DNA from: Streptomyces smyrnaeus
GTDB taxonomy: Bacteria; Actinomycetota; Actinomycetes; Streptomycetales; Streptomycetaceae
Reading direction: 5' to 3'
Assembly (NCBI RefSeq): GCF_017676345.1
Contig: NZ_JAFFZM010000004.1
Coordinates: 186,001-250,000, forward strand
DNA length: 64,000 bases
How positions within the stretch are numbered: the first letter of the stretch is position 1; every line of letters starts with the position of its first letter. The notes beneath the pieces were generated by a model. The model was not told the DNA's origin, searched no databases, and saw only the letters and a program-made list of their open reading frames with translations. The position numbers were made by a program, and so were the translations under genes. Below, one piece after another: positions 1 to 8,562 of this stretch.

Positions 1-1
1 C

Positions 2-343
2 GCCGCGCTGAGACGGCGCGACCTGGCCGTCGAGGGCTTTCTGCTGCTGCGCGAGGCCCTGGCGGACGGTGACACGGGAGCGCTGCGGGCCTTCCACCGG
101 GCCGCCGCACGGATCGTCGCCCCCAAGGTGGCCGCCTGGCGGGAGCGCTGGCGGCACGGGGCCCTGGCGGCGGCCGAGCGCACCGGGGAGCAACTGGACG
201 CGCTCGCCGAGGGCGACTCCTCCCACCTGGCCGCCGCCCAGGCGTATGCCGCCGGCCCCACCCGGCGCGGTGGCTACGGGATGTGCGGACGCCGCGACGA
301 GTACGCGCTCGTGGGCACCACCCTGCCGTACTACGGCGAGTAG
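2..343 (+). CDS. C-terminal part of an uncharacterised protein (5' end outside window)
   Basis: The frame is open from the first bases of the window and stops with TAG at 341-343, so only about the last 113 residues are present. The visible part is helical and rich in Ala, Arg and Leu. It ends in a more distinctive tail, GGYGMCGRRDEYALVGTTLP, followed by YYGE. I do not recognise a family. It lies 142 bp upstream of a sugar ABC importer on the same strand, so it could be a functional partner, but the gap argues against tight co-translation. The gap 344-485 shows nothing apart from a weak purine-rich stretch before the next start. Confidence 0.55.
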   Translation, partial: AALRRRDLAVEGFLLLREALADGDTGALRAFHRAAARIVAPKVAAWRERWRHGALAAAERTGEQLDALAEGDSSHLAAAQAYAAGPTRRGGYGMCGRRDEYALVGTTLPYYGE

Positions 344-485
344 TGTCCGCGCCGCTTGGCGGGTCAGTGCCCGGCTCGTGGCGGATCAGCGCCCGGCGCC
401 GTCCTCCGGCGCGTGTCCAACACCGCTACTGACCCCCTCGACACCGCGTCCCCTCCCTCCCCCCGTCCACGAAAGGCCCTTCCTC

Positions 486-1769
486 ATGTACCGACCCAGA
501 ACGCGGGCGTTCGGTGCCGCAGCCGCCGCGTTCGCGCTGTGCGCTGCTCTGGCCGGCTGCAGCCAGGGCGCCTCAGCGGCGGGCGACGGCAAGGTCGTGC
601 TCCGGTTCACCTGGTGGGGCAACGCCGATCGCGCGGCCCGCACCGAGAAGGCCGTTGCCGCCTTTGAAAAGGCTCACCCGAACGTCGACATCCGGACGTC
701 CTACTCCCCGTACGAGGCCTACAAGCAGAAGCTCGCCACCCAGGCGGCGGGCGGGGACGCGCCCGACATCGTCCAGCTCGACTACCGGCAGATCAGCCAG
801 TACGCCGGGTCCGGAATCCTCCTCGACCTCGCCGAGCAGCGCAAGGCCCTGCCGACCGGGCAGATGGACAAGTCGCTGCTGAGGACCGGCCAGTTCGAGG
901 GGAAGCAGTACGCGATCCCGATGGGCGTGGGCACCCAGGCACTCGCGTACGACAAGGAGGCGTGGCGCGAGGCGGGTGTGCCGCCGCCGCGTCCCGGCTG
1001 GACGTGGGACGACTTGGAGAGCGTCCTGCGCGAGGTGAAGCGCGAGCACGACAGTCCGGTGATGACGGACCCCGGCTCGATGGAGGACTGGTTCGAGGTC
1101 TGGCTGCGCTCCCGGGGAAAACGCCTCTACGACGAGAACGGCCAGGTCGCCTTCAGTGAGGACGACCTGACGCGCTATTGGACGTACACGAGCAAGCTGC
1201 GCAAGGAGGGGCTGGTCAGCCCGGCTGAAGGCACCACCCAGTTGGACGGTTCCGTGGAGAACTCGCCCATGGGCCGCAAGAAGGCGATGGCGGAGTTCAA
1301 CTGGGACGCGCCCTCGGCCGGTTTCGAGTCGGTCTACGGTGACCGGCTCGCCCTGGCGCCGATGCCGGCAGGTGAGAACGGCACCATGGGCCAGTACTAC
1401 AAGCCCTCGATGCTCATCGGTATCTCCGCCAAGAGCTCGCACCCGCGTGAGGCCGCCCGCTTCATCGACTTCCTCCTCAACTCCGACAAGGCCGCCGACA
1501 TCCTCACCGTCGACCGCGGCACGCCGGTCAACAACCGACAGCGCGAGCGGATGCTGCCGAACCTCACCGGCTTCCAGAAGGCCGTCGCCGATCTGCAGAA
1601 GTCGCTCGAGGGCAAGTTGAAGGCCCCGCCGACAGCGCCCCCGCGCGGTGACAACGCTCTCCAGTCGGTCTTCCAGAAGGACTACGACCAGGTGGCCTTC
1701 GAGAAGGCCTCCCCGCGCCGGATGGCACAGCAATTCCTCACCGAGGCCAGAGCGGAGCTGAGGCCGTGA
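486..1769 (+). CDS. Sugar ABC transporter substrate-binding lipoprotein
   Basis: This 427-residue protein is the extracytoplasmic binding component of an ABC importer of the MalE/family 1 class. The N-terminus has a signal peptide with a lipobox, LAGC, putting the lipidated cysteine at residue 25. The mature part opens with LRFTWWGNADRAARTEKAV, typical of sugar-binding proteins, and has the later APDIVQLDY segment. An in-frame extension upstream of ATG 486 has biased composition and no signal peptide, so ATG 486 is preferred. The stop overlaps the ATG of the first permease (TGATG), indicating one operon with 1769-3690. No ATPase gene is present, as is usual in Streptomyces, where a shared MsiK-type ATPase serves such systems. 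The substrate is not identifiable from sequence. Confidence 0.93.
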   Translation: MYRPRTRAFGAAAAAFALCAALAGCSQGASAAGDGKVVLRFTWWGNADRAARTEKAVAAFEKAHPNVDIRTSYSPYEAYKQKLATQAAGGDAPDIVQLDYRQISQYAGSGILLDLAEQRKALPTGQMDKSLLRTGQFEGKQYAIPMGVGTQALAYDKEAWREAGVPPPRPGWTWDDLESVLREVKREHDSPVMTDPGSMEDWFEVWLRSRGKRLYDENGQVAFSEDDLTRYWTYTSKLRKEGLVSPAEGTTQLDGSVENSPMGRKKAMAEFNWDAPSAGFESVYGDRLALAPMPAGENGTMGQYYKPSMLIGISAKSSHPREAARFIDFLLNSDKAADILTVDRGTPVNNRQRERMLPNLTGFQKAVADLQKSLEGKLKAPPTAPPRGDNALQSVFQKDYDQVAFEKASPRRMAQQFLTEARAELRP

Positions 1770-2788
1770 TGCCCCCTACTCCCACCACATCACCCGCAGC
1801 AGCCGCCGCACCGGGCGCCGATGGCGCGGGCGCTGCCGCGGGGCGGCCCCGGGCCGGAGGCCCCGGCCGTCGTCTCGGCCGCAGCGGCGGACGCCCGCCC
1901 CGCAGGGAACCGCAGGGCCCCGCCTGGATCTTCCTCTCACCGTGGGTGCTGGGCGCGGCCGTGCTGACACTGCTGCCGATGGCGGTTTCGCTGTATCTGT
2001 CGTTCACCGACTACAACCTGTTCGACCCGCCGTCCTGGATCGGGCTGCGCAACTACGTGCAGATGTTCACCGAGGACCCCAGGCTGCTGCGTTCGGTCGG
2101 CAACACCCTGCTGTACGTACTGGTCGCCGTGCCGCTGCAACTCGCCCTGGCGCTGGCAGCAGCCGTCGCGCTCAAGTCGATGCGGCGAGGCAAGGACTTC
2201 TACCGCTCGGCCTTCTACGCGCCCTCCCTGCTGGGCGCCTCCATGAGCATCGCACTGGTCTGGCGGGCGCTCTTCAACGACGGCGGCACCGTCGACAACT
2301 TCCTGAGCACGTTCGGTGTGCACACCGGAGGCTGGGTAAACCGGCCCGGCTGGGCCCTGCTCACCGTCGCCCTGCTGACCGTCTGGCAGTTCGGGGCGCC
2401 CATGGTCATCTTCCTCGCCGGGCTGCAACAGATACCCGGCGAGCTCTACGAGGCCGCGGCGGTGGACGGCGCGGGCCGGTGGCGGCAGTTCGCCTCCATC
2501 ACCCTGCCGATGCTCTCCCCGGTGCTCTTCTTCAACCTGGTGCTCCAGACCATCCAGGCGTTCCAGGTCTTCACCCCCGCCTTCGCGGTCAGCGGCGGCC
2601 GGGGCGGTCCCGCCGACTCGACACTCTTCTACACCCTCTACCTCTACGACCGCGGCTTCACCGCCTCCCACATGGGCTACGCCTCCGCGATGGCCTGGAT
2701 GCTGCTGCTGGCCATCGGCATCGTCACCGCGGTGCTCTTCCGCACCTCCCGCTCCTGGGTCTTCTACGCCAACGAGGAGGGCCACTGA
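1769..2788 (+). CDS. Sugar ABC transporter permease, MalF/UgpA type
   Basis: This integral membrane subunit is the first of two permeases of the importer. A long Ala/Pro/Gly-rich cytoplasmic N-terminus (about residues 1-45) precedes six predicted membrane segments. The binding-protein-dependent transport signature is EAAAVDGAGRWRQFASITLP, the EAA loop that contacts the ATPase. A GTG lies three bases before the ATG, but the ATG overlaps the upstream stop as TGATG and is taken as start. Its own stop overlaps the next ATG by one base, so translation of all three transport genes is coupled. Confidence 0.93.
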   Translation: MPPTPTTSPAAAAAPGADGAGAAAGRPRAGGPGRRLGRSGGRPPRREPQGPAWIFLSPWVLGAAVLTLLPMAVSLYLSFTDYNLFDPPSWIGLRNYVQMFTEDPRLLRSVGNTLLYVLVAVPLQLALALAAAVALKSMRRGKDFYRSAFYAPSLLGASMSIALVWRALFNDGGTVDNFLSTFGVHTGGWVNRPGWALLTVALLTVWQFGAPMVIFLAGLQQIPGELYEAAAVDGAGRWRQFASITLPMLSPVLFFNLVLQTIQAFQVFTPAFAVSGGRGGPADSTLFYTLYLYDRGFTASHMGYASAMAWMLLLAIGIVTAVLFRTSRSWVFYANEEGH

Positions 2789-3690
2789 TGTCCGCGCACG
2801 CCACCGCGAGTCCCCCGTCCGGTAGGGACGTACCCCCTGCTCGAAGGGCTCGCGGGCGGGTCGACTGGCCCCGCGTCGCACTGCACGCCGGATGCCTGGC
2901 CGCGCTCATCGTGCTGCTCTACCCCCTCGCCTGGCTGGTGGCCACCTCGTTCAAACCGGCGGACGAGGTGCTCTCCAGCCTGGCCCTGCTGCCCTCCCGG
3001 CTCGCCACCGAGAACTATTCGACGGCGGCGGACGGTATCGAGGGCGTCAGCCTCCTCCAGCTGTTCGGCAACTCGCTGACCATCTCGCTCGGCGCCGTAC
3101 TGGGCAATGTGCTCAGCTGCTCACTGGCCGCCTACGCCTTCGCCCGGCTCCGCTTCCGGCTGCGCGGGCCGCTGTTCGCGTTCATGATCGCCACCATCAT
3201 GCTGCCGCATCACGCGGTGCTCATCCCGCAGTACATCGTCTTCAACCAGCTCGGCATGGTGAACACCTTCTGGCCGATGGTGCTGCCGAAGTTCCTGGCC
3301 ACCGACGCGTTCTTCGTCTTCCTCATGGTGCAGTTCATGCGGGGCCTGCCGCGTGAGCTCGACGAGGCCGCGAAGATCGACGGCTGCGGCCCCTTCCGCA
3401 CCTTCGCACGCATCGTCCTGCCGTTGACCAGACCCGCGCTCATCACCACCGCGATCTTCACCTTCATCTGGACCTGGAACGACTTCTTCACCCAGCTGAT
3501 CTACCTGTTCGAGCCGGGCAAATACACCCTCACCCTCGCGCTGCGCACCTTCGTGGACACCTCCAGCCAGTCCGCGTACGGGCCCATGTTCGCGATGTCG
3601 GTGATCGCGCTGCTGCCGATCGTGCTGTTCTTCCTCGCCTTCCAGCGGCTGCTGGTCGAGGGCATGGCCAACTCCGGACTGAAGGGCTGA
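2788..3690 (+). CDS. Sugar ABC transporter permease, MalG type
   Basis: This is the second permease of the importer, 300 residues, with six predicted membrane segments. The first is at about residues 33-52, followed by the periplasmic SFKPADEV motif characteristic of MalG-type subunits. The cytoplasmic EAA loop reads ELDEAAKIDGCGPFRTFARI. The ATG overlaps the stop of the first permease (TGATG). An open frame continues far upstream in this phase but is only the shadow of the preceding gene. It forms a complete importer with the two genes before it. Confidence 0.93.
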   Translation: MSAHATASPPSGRDVPPARRARGRVDWPRVALHAGCLAALIVLLYPLAWLVATSFKPADEVLSSLALLPSRLATENYSTAADGIEGVSLLQLFGNSLTISLGAVLGNVLSCSLAAYAFARLRFRLRGPLFAFMIATIMLPHHAVLIPQYIVFNQLGMVNTFWPMVLPKFLATDAFFVFLMVQFMRGLPRELDEAAKIDGCGPFRTFARIVLPLTRPALITTAIFTFIWTWNDFFTQLIYLFEPGKYTLTLALRTFVDTSSQSAYGPMFAMSVIALLPIVLFFLAFQRLLVEGMANSGLKG

Positions 3691-3694
3691 CGCG

Positions 3695-4294
3695 ATGAGC
3701 ACACCCCAGGGCGTACGCGAGCGGGGAGAGCTGTTCAGCCCGCGCTTCGAGCTCTTCGCCGACGTGCTCAGCATCGGGCTGGCCACTGCCGTGGCCGCCC
3801 TTCCGCTGGTCACGGCACCGGCCGCGCTGTCCACTGCCTGCGCTGTACTGCGCCGCCGCCGGCTGTACGACGAACCGTGCACCGCCAGGCGCTACCTGGC
3901 CGCCCTGCGGGCCAGGGAGGATCGACGCGGAGACCTGGCCGCGGGAGCCGTGCTGCTGGCGGCCTGCGCCCTGCTGGCCGCCGACGCGGCACTGGTGGCG
4001 GCGGGACTGCCAGGCGCCGGGCAGTTCGCTGTCTTCCTCGCCGCCGCAGCGGCCGTCGCGGCCCTGGTGGGGCTGCGCGCCTGCGCGGGATACCGGGCCG
4101 GGGCGGGCCACGGCTGGCGGGGGGCCTGCCGGGATGCGGCGGGCCGCGCCGTGCGAGACGTGCCGGGCAGCGTGCTGGTGCTGCTCGCACTGTGTACAGC
4201 AGGCATGTGTGTCTGGGCGCTGCCACCGTTGCTGTTCCTGGTAGCGGGGCCGTTGGCGGTCGCCCTGACCGCCGTCGAGCTGCGCCTGCGCTGA
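3695..4294 (+). CDS. YesL-like (DUF624-type) membrane protein
   Basis: This 199-residue, very hydrophobic protein starts 4 nt after the second permease. It has about four to five predicted membrane segments and the N-terminal pattern FELFADVLSIGLATAVAALP. Proteins of the YesL/DUF624 family are commonly encoded beside carbohydrate ABC importers and have no proven biochemical role. The assignment to that family rests on topology and context as well as the N-terminal motif. It is last in the operon and is followed by a strong hairpin at 4370-4397. Confidence 0.72.
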   Translation: MSTPQGVRERGELFSPRFELFADVLSIGLATAVAALPLVTAPAALSTACAVLRRRRLYDEPCTARRYLAALRAREDRRGDLAAGAVLLAACALLAADAALVAAGLPGAGQFAVFLAAAAAVAALVGLRACAGYRAGAGHGWRGACRDAAGRAVRDVPGSVLVLLALCTAGMCVWALPPLLFLVAGPLAVALTAVELRLR

Positions 4295-4664
4295 CCGTGC
4301 CGTCGCCGGCCCCGGTGGCACCGCTCGCGTCGGCCTCCGACATGCAGTCGGGCCCCCGACATGCAAAGGCCCCGGCCAGCGGGGGAACCGGCCGGGGCGG
4401 AGGCCCCTGGCCGGTGGGGGGGAATACCGACCGGGGCCTGTTCGGGGTGGTCTACGGAAGGGCGGTCGCCTCTCGGCGATGGGCTCCATGGGGCTTCAGC
4501 CGAACGATCTTCCCCATGGGCGACAGGTGAGGCCCGGGGACACTGTTCCCTTCCGCAGCCACGCCCTTTACAACGGCATCGGGGTCCCCGGTGTTCCGCC
4601 TGAATCGCTCCTTTCGTGTGATCTGAGCCATACCCGGGCGCCGTGCATCGCTTTCCTCGCCCGG
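4295..4664. other. 370-bp convergent intergenic region
   Basis: No gene is seen between the two convergent stops. The region holds a GC hairpin at 4370-4397 and a second perfect inverted repeat, CCATGGGG (4486-4493) with CCCCATGG (4512-4519), separated by 18 nt. Short open frames here have no coding look. Confidence 0.5.
4370..4397 (+). terminator. Probable factor-independent terminator after the sugar importer operon
   Basis: CCCCGGCC at 4370-4377 pairs perfectly with GGCCGGGG at 4390-4397 across a 12-nt loop. There is no U tract, which is normal for Streptomyces terminators. It lies between convergent genes and could serve both. Confidence 0.6.
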
Positions 4665-5705
4665 TCAGTCCAGGTCGGACATGTCGAGTACGAAGCGGTG
4701 GCGGACGTCGTTGCGCCGGAGCCGGTCCAGGGCTTCGTTCACCCGCGCCGAGGGGAGCAGCTCGATGTCGGCGGTGATGTCGTGCTGCGCGCAGAAGTCG
4801 AGCATGGCGGCGGTCGCCTGCCGGCCGCCGCTGCCTGCCGAGCTGAGCTTCTTGCGCCCCACGAGCAGGTCCATCACCTCCAGGGTGACGGTACCGAGGT
4901 GCCCGAGCAGGCTGAGTGTCCCGTCCATGGCGACCAGGCGCAGACAGGCAGCGAGGTCGTGCGGGGCGGAGATGGTGTCGATGACGATGTCGAAGCGGTC
5001 GCGGGCGTCGGCCATCTGGTCCGGGTCCGAGGAGACCAGCAGGCCGTGAGCACCGAGGCGACGGGCGTCGTCGCCCTTGGCCGGCGAGCGGCTGACGACC
5101 CAGGTCTCGGCGCCGAGTGCCACCGCCAGCTTCACCGCGAGATGGCCCAGGCCGCCCAGCCCTGCCACCGCGACGCGGACTCCCGGCCCCGCGCCGAGCG
5201 CGTGGAGCGGCTCCCAGACGGTGATCCCGGCGCAGAGCAGCGGGGCCGCGGCGGCCGGGTCCAGGCCGGGGGGAAGGGGGTGGGCGAACCGGTCGCGGAC
5301 GACGTATTCGCGGGAGTAGCCCCCAAGGGTGGTCGATCCGTCGTGCCGGTCGACGCCGCCGTAGGTCAGAGTCGGAAAGGCACGGCAGAAGTTCTCCTGG
5401 CCGCAGCGGCACATCGCGCACTCACCGCAGGAATCGATGATGTTGCCCACCGCCACCGGGTCGCCGGGGGCGAAGCGGGTGACCTCGGAGCCGGTCTCGG
5501 TCACGACGCCCGTGAACTCGTGCCCCGGCACCAGGGGCGTATGCGCTGCGCCGTCATGGGCGTCCAGGGCGTGCAGATCGGTGTGGCACACACCGCAGTA
5601 GTCCACCCGGACCGCGAGATCGTCGGGGCGCAGGGCGCGCCGTTCCACCGGCACCCGCCGCAGTGTCGGTGCCGGGTCCGCTTGCCAGCCAACTGTGGTC
5701 CGCAC
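4665..5705 (-). CDS. Zinc-dependent alcohol dehydrogenase, AdhA/CAD type
   Basis: This 346-residue medium-chain dehydrogenase/reductase oxidises alcohols or reduces aldehydes with NAD(P). An N-terminal GroES-like domain carries the catalytic zinc segment DYCGVCHTDLH (Cys40) and GHE (His62, Glu63). The structural zinc is bound by Cys93, Cys96, Cys99 and Cys107. The Rossmann motif GLGGLGHLAVKLA follows in the middle. The gene is divergent from a TetR regulator with only 96 bp between the starts, and that interval contains two related operator-like repeats. Local control by the TetR protein is therefore likely. The physiological substrate cannot be read from sequence. Confidence 0.93.
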   Translation of the reverse strand: MRTTVGWQADPAPTLRRVPVERRALRPDDLAVRVDYCGVCHTDLHALDAHDGAAHTPLVPGHEFTGVVTETGSEVTRFAPGDPVAVGNIIDSCGECAMCRCGQENFCRAFPTLTYGGVDRHDGSTTLGGYSREYVVRDRFAHPLPPGLDPAAAAPLLCAGITVWEPLHALGAGPGVRVAVAGLGGLGHLAVKLAVALGAETWVVSRSPAKGDDARRLGAHGLLVSSDPDQMADARDRFDIVIDTISAPHDLAACLRLVAMDGTLSLLGHLGTVTLEVMDLLVGRKKLSSAGSGGRQATAAMLDFCAQHDITADIELLPSARVNEALDRLRRNDVRHRFVLDMSDLD

Positions 5706-5718
5706 GGTGCCTCATCTC

Positions 5719-5740
5719 AAACAGACTGTTCGGTCTGTTT
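5719..5740. promoter_or_regulatory. Perfect palindrome, probable TetR operator 1
   Basis: AAACAGAC (5719-5726) and GTCTGTTT (5733-5740) form an 8-bp perfect inverted repeat around TGTTCG. It sits 14 bp upstream of the alcohol dehydrogenase start and shares the core ACTGTTC with the second site at 5771-5789. The position suggests repression of the dehydrogenase by the divergent TetR protein. Confidence 0.65.
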
Positions 5741-5770
5741 CACGGTAGACGGGGGCAGGAGGCAAAGCAA

Positions 5771-5789
5771 ACCAACTGTTCTGTTTGGT
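5771..5789. promoter_or_regulatory. Imperfect palindrome, probable TetR operator 2
   Basis: ACCAACTGTTCTGTTTGGT is an imperfect inverted repeat. Its core ACTGTTCTGTTTG (5775-5787) matches ACTGTTCGGTCTG of the first palindrome at 11 of 13 positions. It lies 13 bp upstream of the TetR ATG, consistent with autoregulation. Confidence 0.5.
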
Positions 5790-5801
5790 ACGGTGGCGGA
5801 C

Positions 5802-6389
5802 ATGGTCGACCAGCCCCTGACCTCGCGCGGAGCCGCGACGTACAAGCGCATCCTGGAAGTGGCCACCCAGGAGTTCGCCGAGCACGGGATCGCCGGGGCG
5901 CGCATCGAGCGGATCGTGGCTGCCGCACGCACCAACAAGGCGCAGCTCTACGCCTACTTCGGCAGCAAGGAAGGGCTGTTCGACGCCATCTTCTTCGGCT
6001 CTTTGGAACGGATCGTCAACGTCGTCCCGATCGACGCCACCGACCTCGCGGACTGGGCCGTGCGTCTCTACGACGAATACCTCCGCCGTCCCGACCTCAT
6101 CCGGCTGGCCACCTGGGCGCGTCTGGAGCGCCGCCCGACGGGACACCTGGTGGATGACCCCGACCGCCTCGACGACGGCAAACTGCGTGCCATCGCCGAC
6201 GCGCAGACCGCCGGCCTGGTGCGCGAGGGTGACCCGTTCGACCTGATGGCCATGGTCATCGCCATGTCGATGGCGTGGTCGCCGGTCAGCAATGTCTACG
6301 CGGCGACCGACCAGGAGCCCTCGGAACTGCATGAGCAGCGTCGCGCACTGCTCCGCGAGAGCGTCCGACGCGCGATGACAGCCGGATAG
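5802..6389 (+). CDS. TetR/AcrR family transcriptional regulator
   Basis: This 195-residue regulator has an N-terminal helix-turn-helix. TYKRILEVATQEFAEHGIAG is the first helix pair, and the later TNKAQLYAYFGSKEGLFDA contains the recognition helix followed by the typical FGSKE turn. The C-terminal ligand domain is unassigned. A GTG at 5793 is an alternative start, but ATG 5802 fits the family length better. It is divergent from the zinc alcohol dehydrogenase. The two operator-like repeats between them (5719-5740 and 5771-5789) are the likely binding sites. Confidence 0.92.
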   Translation: MVDQPLTSRGAATYKRILEVATQEFAEHGIAGARIERIVAAARTNKAQLYAYFGSKEGLFDAIFFGSLERIVNVVPIDATDLADWAVRLYDEYLRRPDLIRLATWARLERRPTGHLVDDPDRLDDGKLRAIADAQTAGLVREGDPFDLMAMVIAMSMAWSPVSNVYAATDQEPSELHEQRRALLRESVRRAMTAG

Positions 6390-6858
6390 CCGACGACCGC
6401 GCCGCACACCGGGGAGCCCGCGCGTAGGACCAGAAGGCCGCCGTCTGGAGTCCCAGCACGACGACTCCGAGAAGGCCGTGGTACCACCGCCAGCCCACGC
6501 CGAGGCCGAGGAAACCGTCCACGATCAGGACCACCATGCCCGCGCCGACGCCGACGGACGTGAGAGCGAGAGCGACCAGCATCAGCGGGCGCGGTATCCG
6601 CCGTCCCACGCTGACCACCGTCGCCAGGAACAACGCCGCGCCCAGCAGGCCGTTCGACGCCGCGAGCCACTGCGCCGCGGCCACGTCCATCACATCGCGG
6701 GCATAGCTCTCGTACTCAGCGGCGGGTACCACGGGCCCGCCCGGAAACCCCAGCTTGCCCTGTGCCGCGAAGACGGCCTTGCCGAGGCCGTACCCGAGGA
6801 ACAGCACCACCATCGCCCAACCGGGCCACCGCACTTGACGCCCTGCTTCGCTTGCCAT
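6286..6858 (-). CDS. Uncharacterised integral membrane protein
   Basis: The protein is about 190 residues with four predicted membrane segments: around WAMVVLFLGYGLGKAVFA, AASNGLLGAALFLATVVSV, PLMLVALALTSVGVGAGMVV and YHGLLGVVVLGLQTAAFW. The start at 6858 opens with MASEAGRQ; a further in-frame ATG at 6897 is possible. The last 30 or so residues are Arg/Ser-rich and overlap the 3' end of the convergent TetR gene by 104 bp. The original stop may have been lost and the tail may be adventitious. Function unknown. Confidence 0.6.
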   Translation of the reverse strand: MASEAGRQVRWPGWAMVVLFLGYGLGKAVFAAQGKLGFPGGPVVPAAEYESYARDVMDVAAAQWLAASNGLLGAALFLATVVSVGRRIPRPLMLVALALTSVGVGAGMVVLIVDGFLGLGVGWRWYHGLLGVVVLGLQTAAFWSYARAPRCAARSSAIRLSSRVGRSRGAVRDAAHAVPRAPGRSPRRHC

Positions 6859-7015
6859 GCGTCGAACCGTAGGCAGGGACGACGCGGCCGCCATCACACA
6901 GCGGGACGATTCCGCCCAGCCGCGCGGCCGATCCCGCTCAGCCGCGCGGACGATCCCGCCCAGCCGGGCGGAGGAGACGTTCTCCTCCGTGTCGGTCCCG
7001 GCGGACGTGACGGGA

Positions 7016-7930
7016 TCAGCGTTCCAGTCCGGTGAGGTCGACGGCGGCCAGGCGCTCCGGGTCGGACAGGATGTCGATGGCGACGATCTTCTCGCCGGAG
7101 ACGGTGAAGCTCATGACCGAGAACAGCGCGCCCCCGACGGTGTTGACCAGGCCGGCCATACCGTTGACGAGCGCGGGGCGGCTGGTGGAGGCGGTGGCCA
7201 TGCGATGGAAGGTGGCGGCCTGACCGGCCACCGAGTCGATGCCGCGCAGGACCTTCATGCCACCGGGCAGCGCCTTTCCACCGTCGGCGCGCAGCACGAC
7301 CTCGGGATCGAGGACGGCTACCAGCGCGTCGAAGTCACCGCCGCGCGCCGCGGCGAGGAAGGCGTCGACGACCCGGCGCTGTGCGACCGGATCGGGGTCG
7401 GGCTCCGGGGCCGCGCCCTGGACGCGCTGGCGGGCGCGGCTGGCGAGTTTGCGCGCGGCGGTCGGTGTGCGGTCGATGACCGGCGCGATCTCGTCGAACG
7501 GCATACCGAACATGTCGTGCAGGACGAAGGCCAGCCGCTCCGGTGGGGTGAGGGACTCCAGCACCACCAGCAGGGCCAGTCCGACCGAGTCGGCGATCAG
7601 GGCCTCGTGTTCGGGGTCGGTGGCCTGTCCGCTCACGATCGGGTCCGGCAGGCGGGATTCCCAAGGGTCTTCGCGGCGTTGCGTGCGTGAGCGCAGCATG
7701 TCCAGGCAGACCCGGCCGACGACCGTGGTCAGCCAGCCACCGAGGTTGCCGATGTCACCCGCCTCGGTGCGGGCGAGCCTCAACCATGCCTCCTGGACGG
7801 CGTCGTCGGCCTCGGTCAGGGAACCGAGCATCCGGTACGCCACCGCTTTGAGATGTGTGCGGTGCTCTTCGAAGCGCTCGGCCAGAAGGTCTCGTTCGTT
7901 CACCAGTCTCGTCCGTTCATCATCGACCAT
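7016..7930 (-). CDS. sigJ: ECF RNA polymerase sigma factor, SigJ (ECF41-like) type
   Basis: This 304-residue extracytoplasmic-function sigma factor carries a C-terminal extension. Region 2 is visible in AYRMLGSLTEADDAVQEAWL and region 4 in LTPPERLAFVLHDMFG. The last ~100 residues form a SnoaL/NTF2-like domain containing a VDAFLAAARGGDFDALVAVL segment, characteristic of SigJ/ECF41 factors, where this domain modulates activity. It is followed 94 bp upstream on the same strand by a carboxymuconolactone-decarboxylase-like gene. That is the classical genomic partner of this sigma group, so the pair probably works together in a stress or redox response. Confidence 0.93.
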   Translation of the reverse strand: MVDDERTRLVNERDLLAERFEEHRTHLKAVAYRMLGSLTEADDAVQEAWLRLARTEAGDIGNLGGWLTTVVGRVCLDMLRSRTQRREDPWESRLPDPIVSGQATDPEHEALIADSVGLALLVVLESLTPPERLAFVLHDMFGMPFDEIAPVIDRTPTAARKLASRARQRVQGAAPEPDPDPVAQRRVVDAFLAAARGGDFDALVAVLDPEVVLRADGGKALPGGMKVLRGIDSVAGQAATFHRMATASTSRPALVNGMAGLVNTVGGALFSVMSFTVSGEKIVAIDILSDPERLAAVDLTGLER

Positions 7931-8044
7931 GTGGTTGTTGCCGCCTCAAGGGTCGGCCGGCTGGTCGCGCTGCACGCCGATCCGGCCTCGGCCCCGCTCC
8001 GGGGCGCAGGCCGGATCGTCTCGTACGGGCGCGAAGTGTCGGTC

Positions 8045-8551
8045 TCACGCCCAGGGGTCGGTGAACGACCGGCCGGGAGTCGGCTTGGCGATGAGAGCGA
8101 CAGCGGTGAAGAAATTGACCTGCCCGATGGCGATGGTCAAGGTCGCGAGCGCCTTCTCGTCGTAGTGCTCGGACACCTGGGCGTACAGCTCGTCGGGCAC
8201 CCGCTCACCGTGCGCTGACGGCTGGAGGACCGCTTCCACCAGAGCGAGCGCGGCACGCTCGGCGCCGGTGAAATACGGTGCGTCCGGCCAGGACGACACC
8301 GCGGTGATCCGCTCTTCCGATTCGCCGGCCTTGCGGAGGAATCCCGTGTGCAGGATGGTCAGGTAGGTGTTGCCGACGATCTGGCCGGCGCGCAACTGGA
8401 CGAGACTGATCGTGGTCCGCGGCACCGAACGGTTACCTGTGGCCTTGAACAGCGCCGCCGACACCTCCGCCAGCTCCGGGACGAGCTCCAAGGGGTCCTG
8501 GGACATCCGCGGGCCCACCGGTACCTCAGCAGTGATCGAACGTGCTTCCAT
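8045..8551 (-). CDS. AhpD-fold / carboxymuconolactone decarboxylase-like protein lacking the CxxC pair
   Basis: This 168-residue helical protein belongs to the alkylhydroperoxidase D-like family that accompanies SigJ/ECF41 sigma factors. The diagnostic segment is LVQLRAGQIVGNTYLTILHT. In active family members the corresponding motif is CxxCxxxH. Here Asn61 and Leu64 replace both cysteines while the following His68 is kept. Peroxidase or thiol-relay activity of the usual kind is therefore not expected, and a binding or regulatory role is inferred. The start is the ATG at 8551 with a GAAGGG ribosome-binding site. Codons further upstream run into a short repeat and are not used. Confidence 0.85.
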   Translation of the reverse strand: MEARSITAEVPVGPRMSQDPLELVPELAEVSAALFKATGNRSVPRTTISLVQLRAGQIVGNTYLTILHTGFLRKAGESEERITAVSSWPDAPYFTGAERAALALVEAVLQPSAHGERVPDELYAQVSEHYDEKALATLTIAIGQVNFFTAVALIAKPTPGRSFTDPWA

Positions 8552-8562
8552 GGTCGATTTCC

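Noticed and set aside
573..1733. A 386-codon minus-strand frame opposite the sugar-binding protein gene
   Set aside because: Shadow of the lipoprotein gene; Arg/Leu/Val-rich, no start signal, no motif.
4486..4519. CCATGGGG/CCCCATGG inverted repeat as an IS end
   Set aside because: No transposase, target duplication or partner copy nearby; treated as an intergenic repeat.
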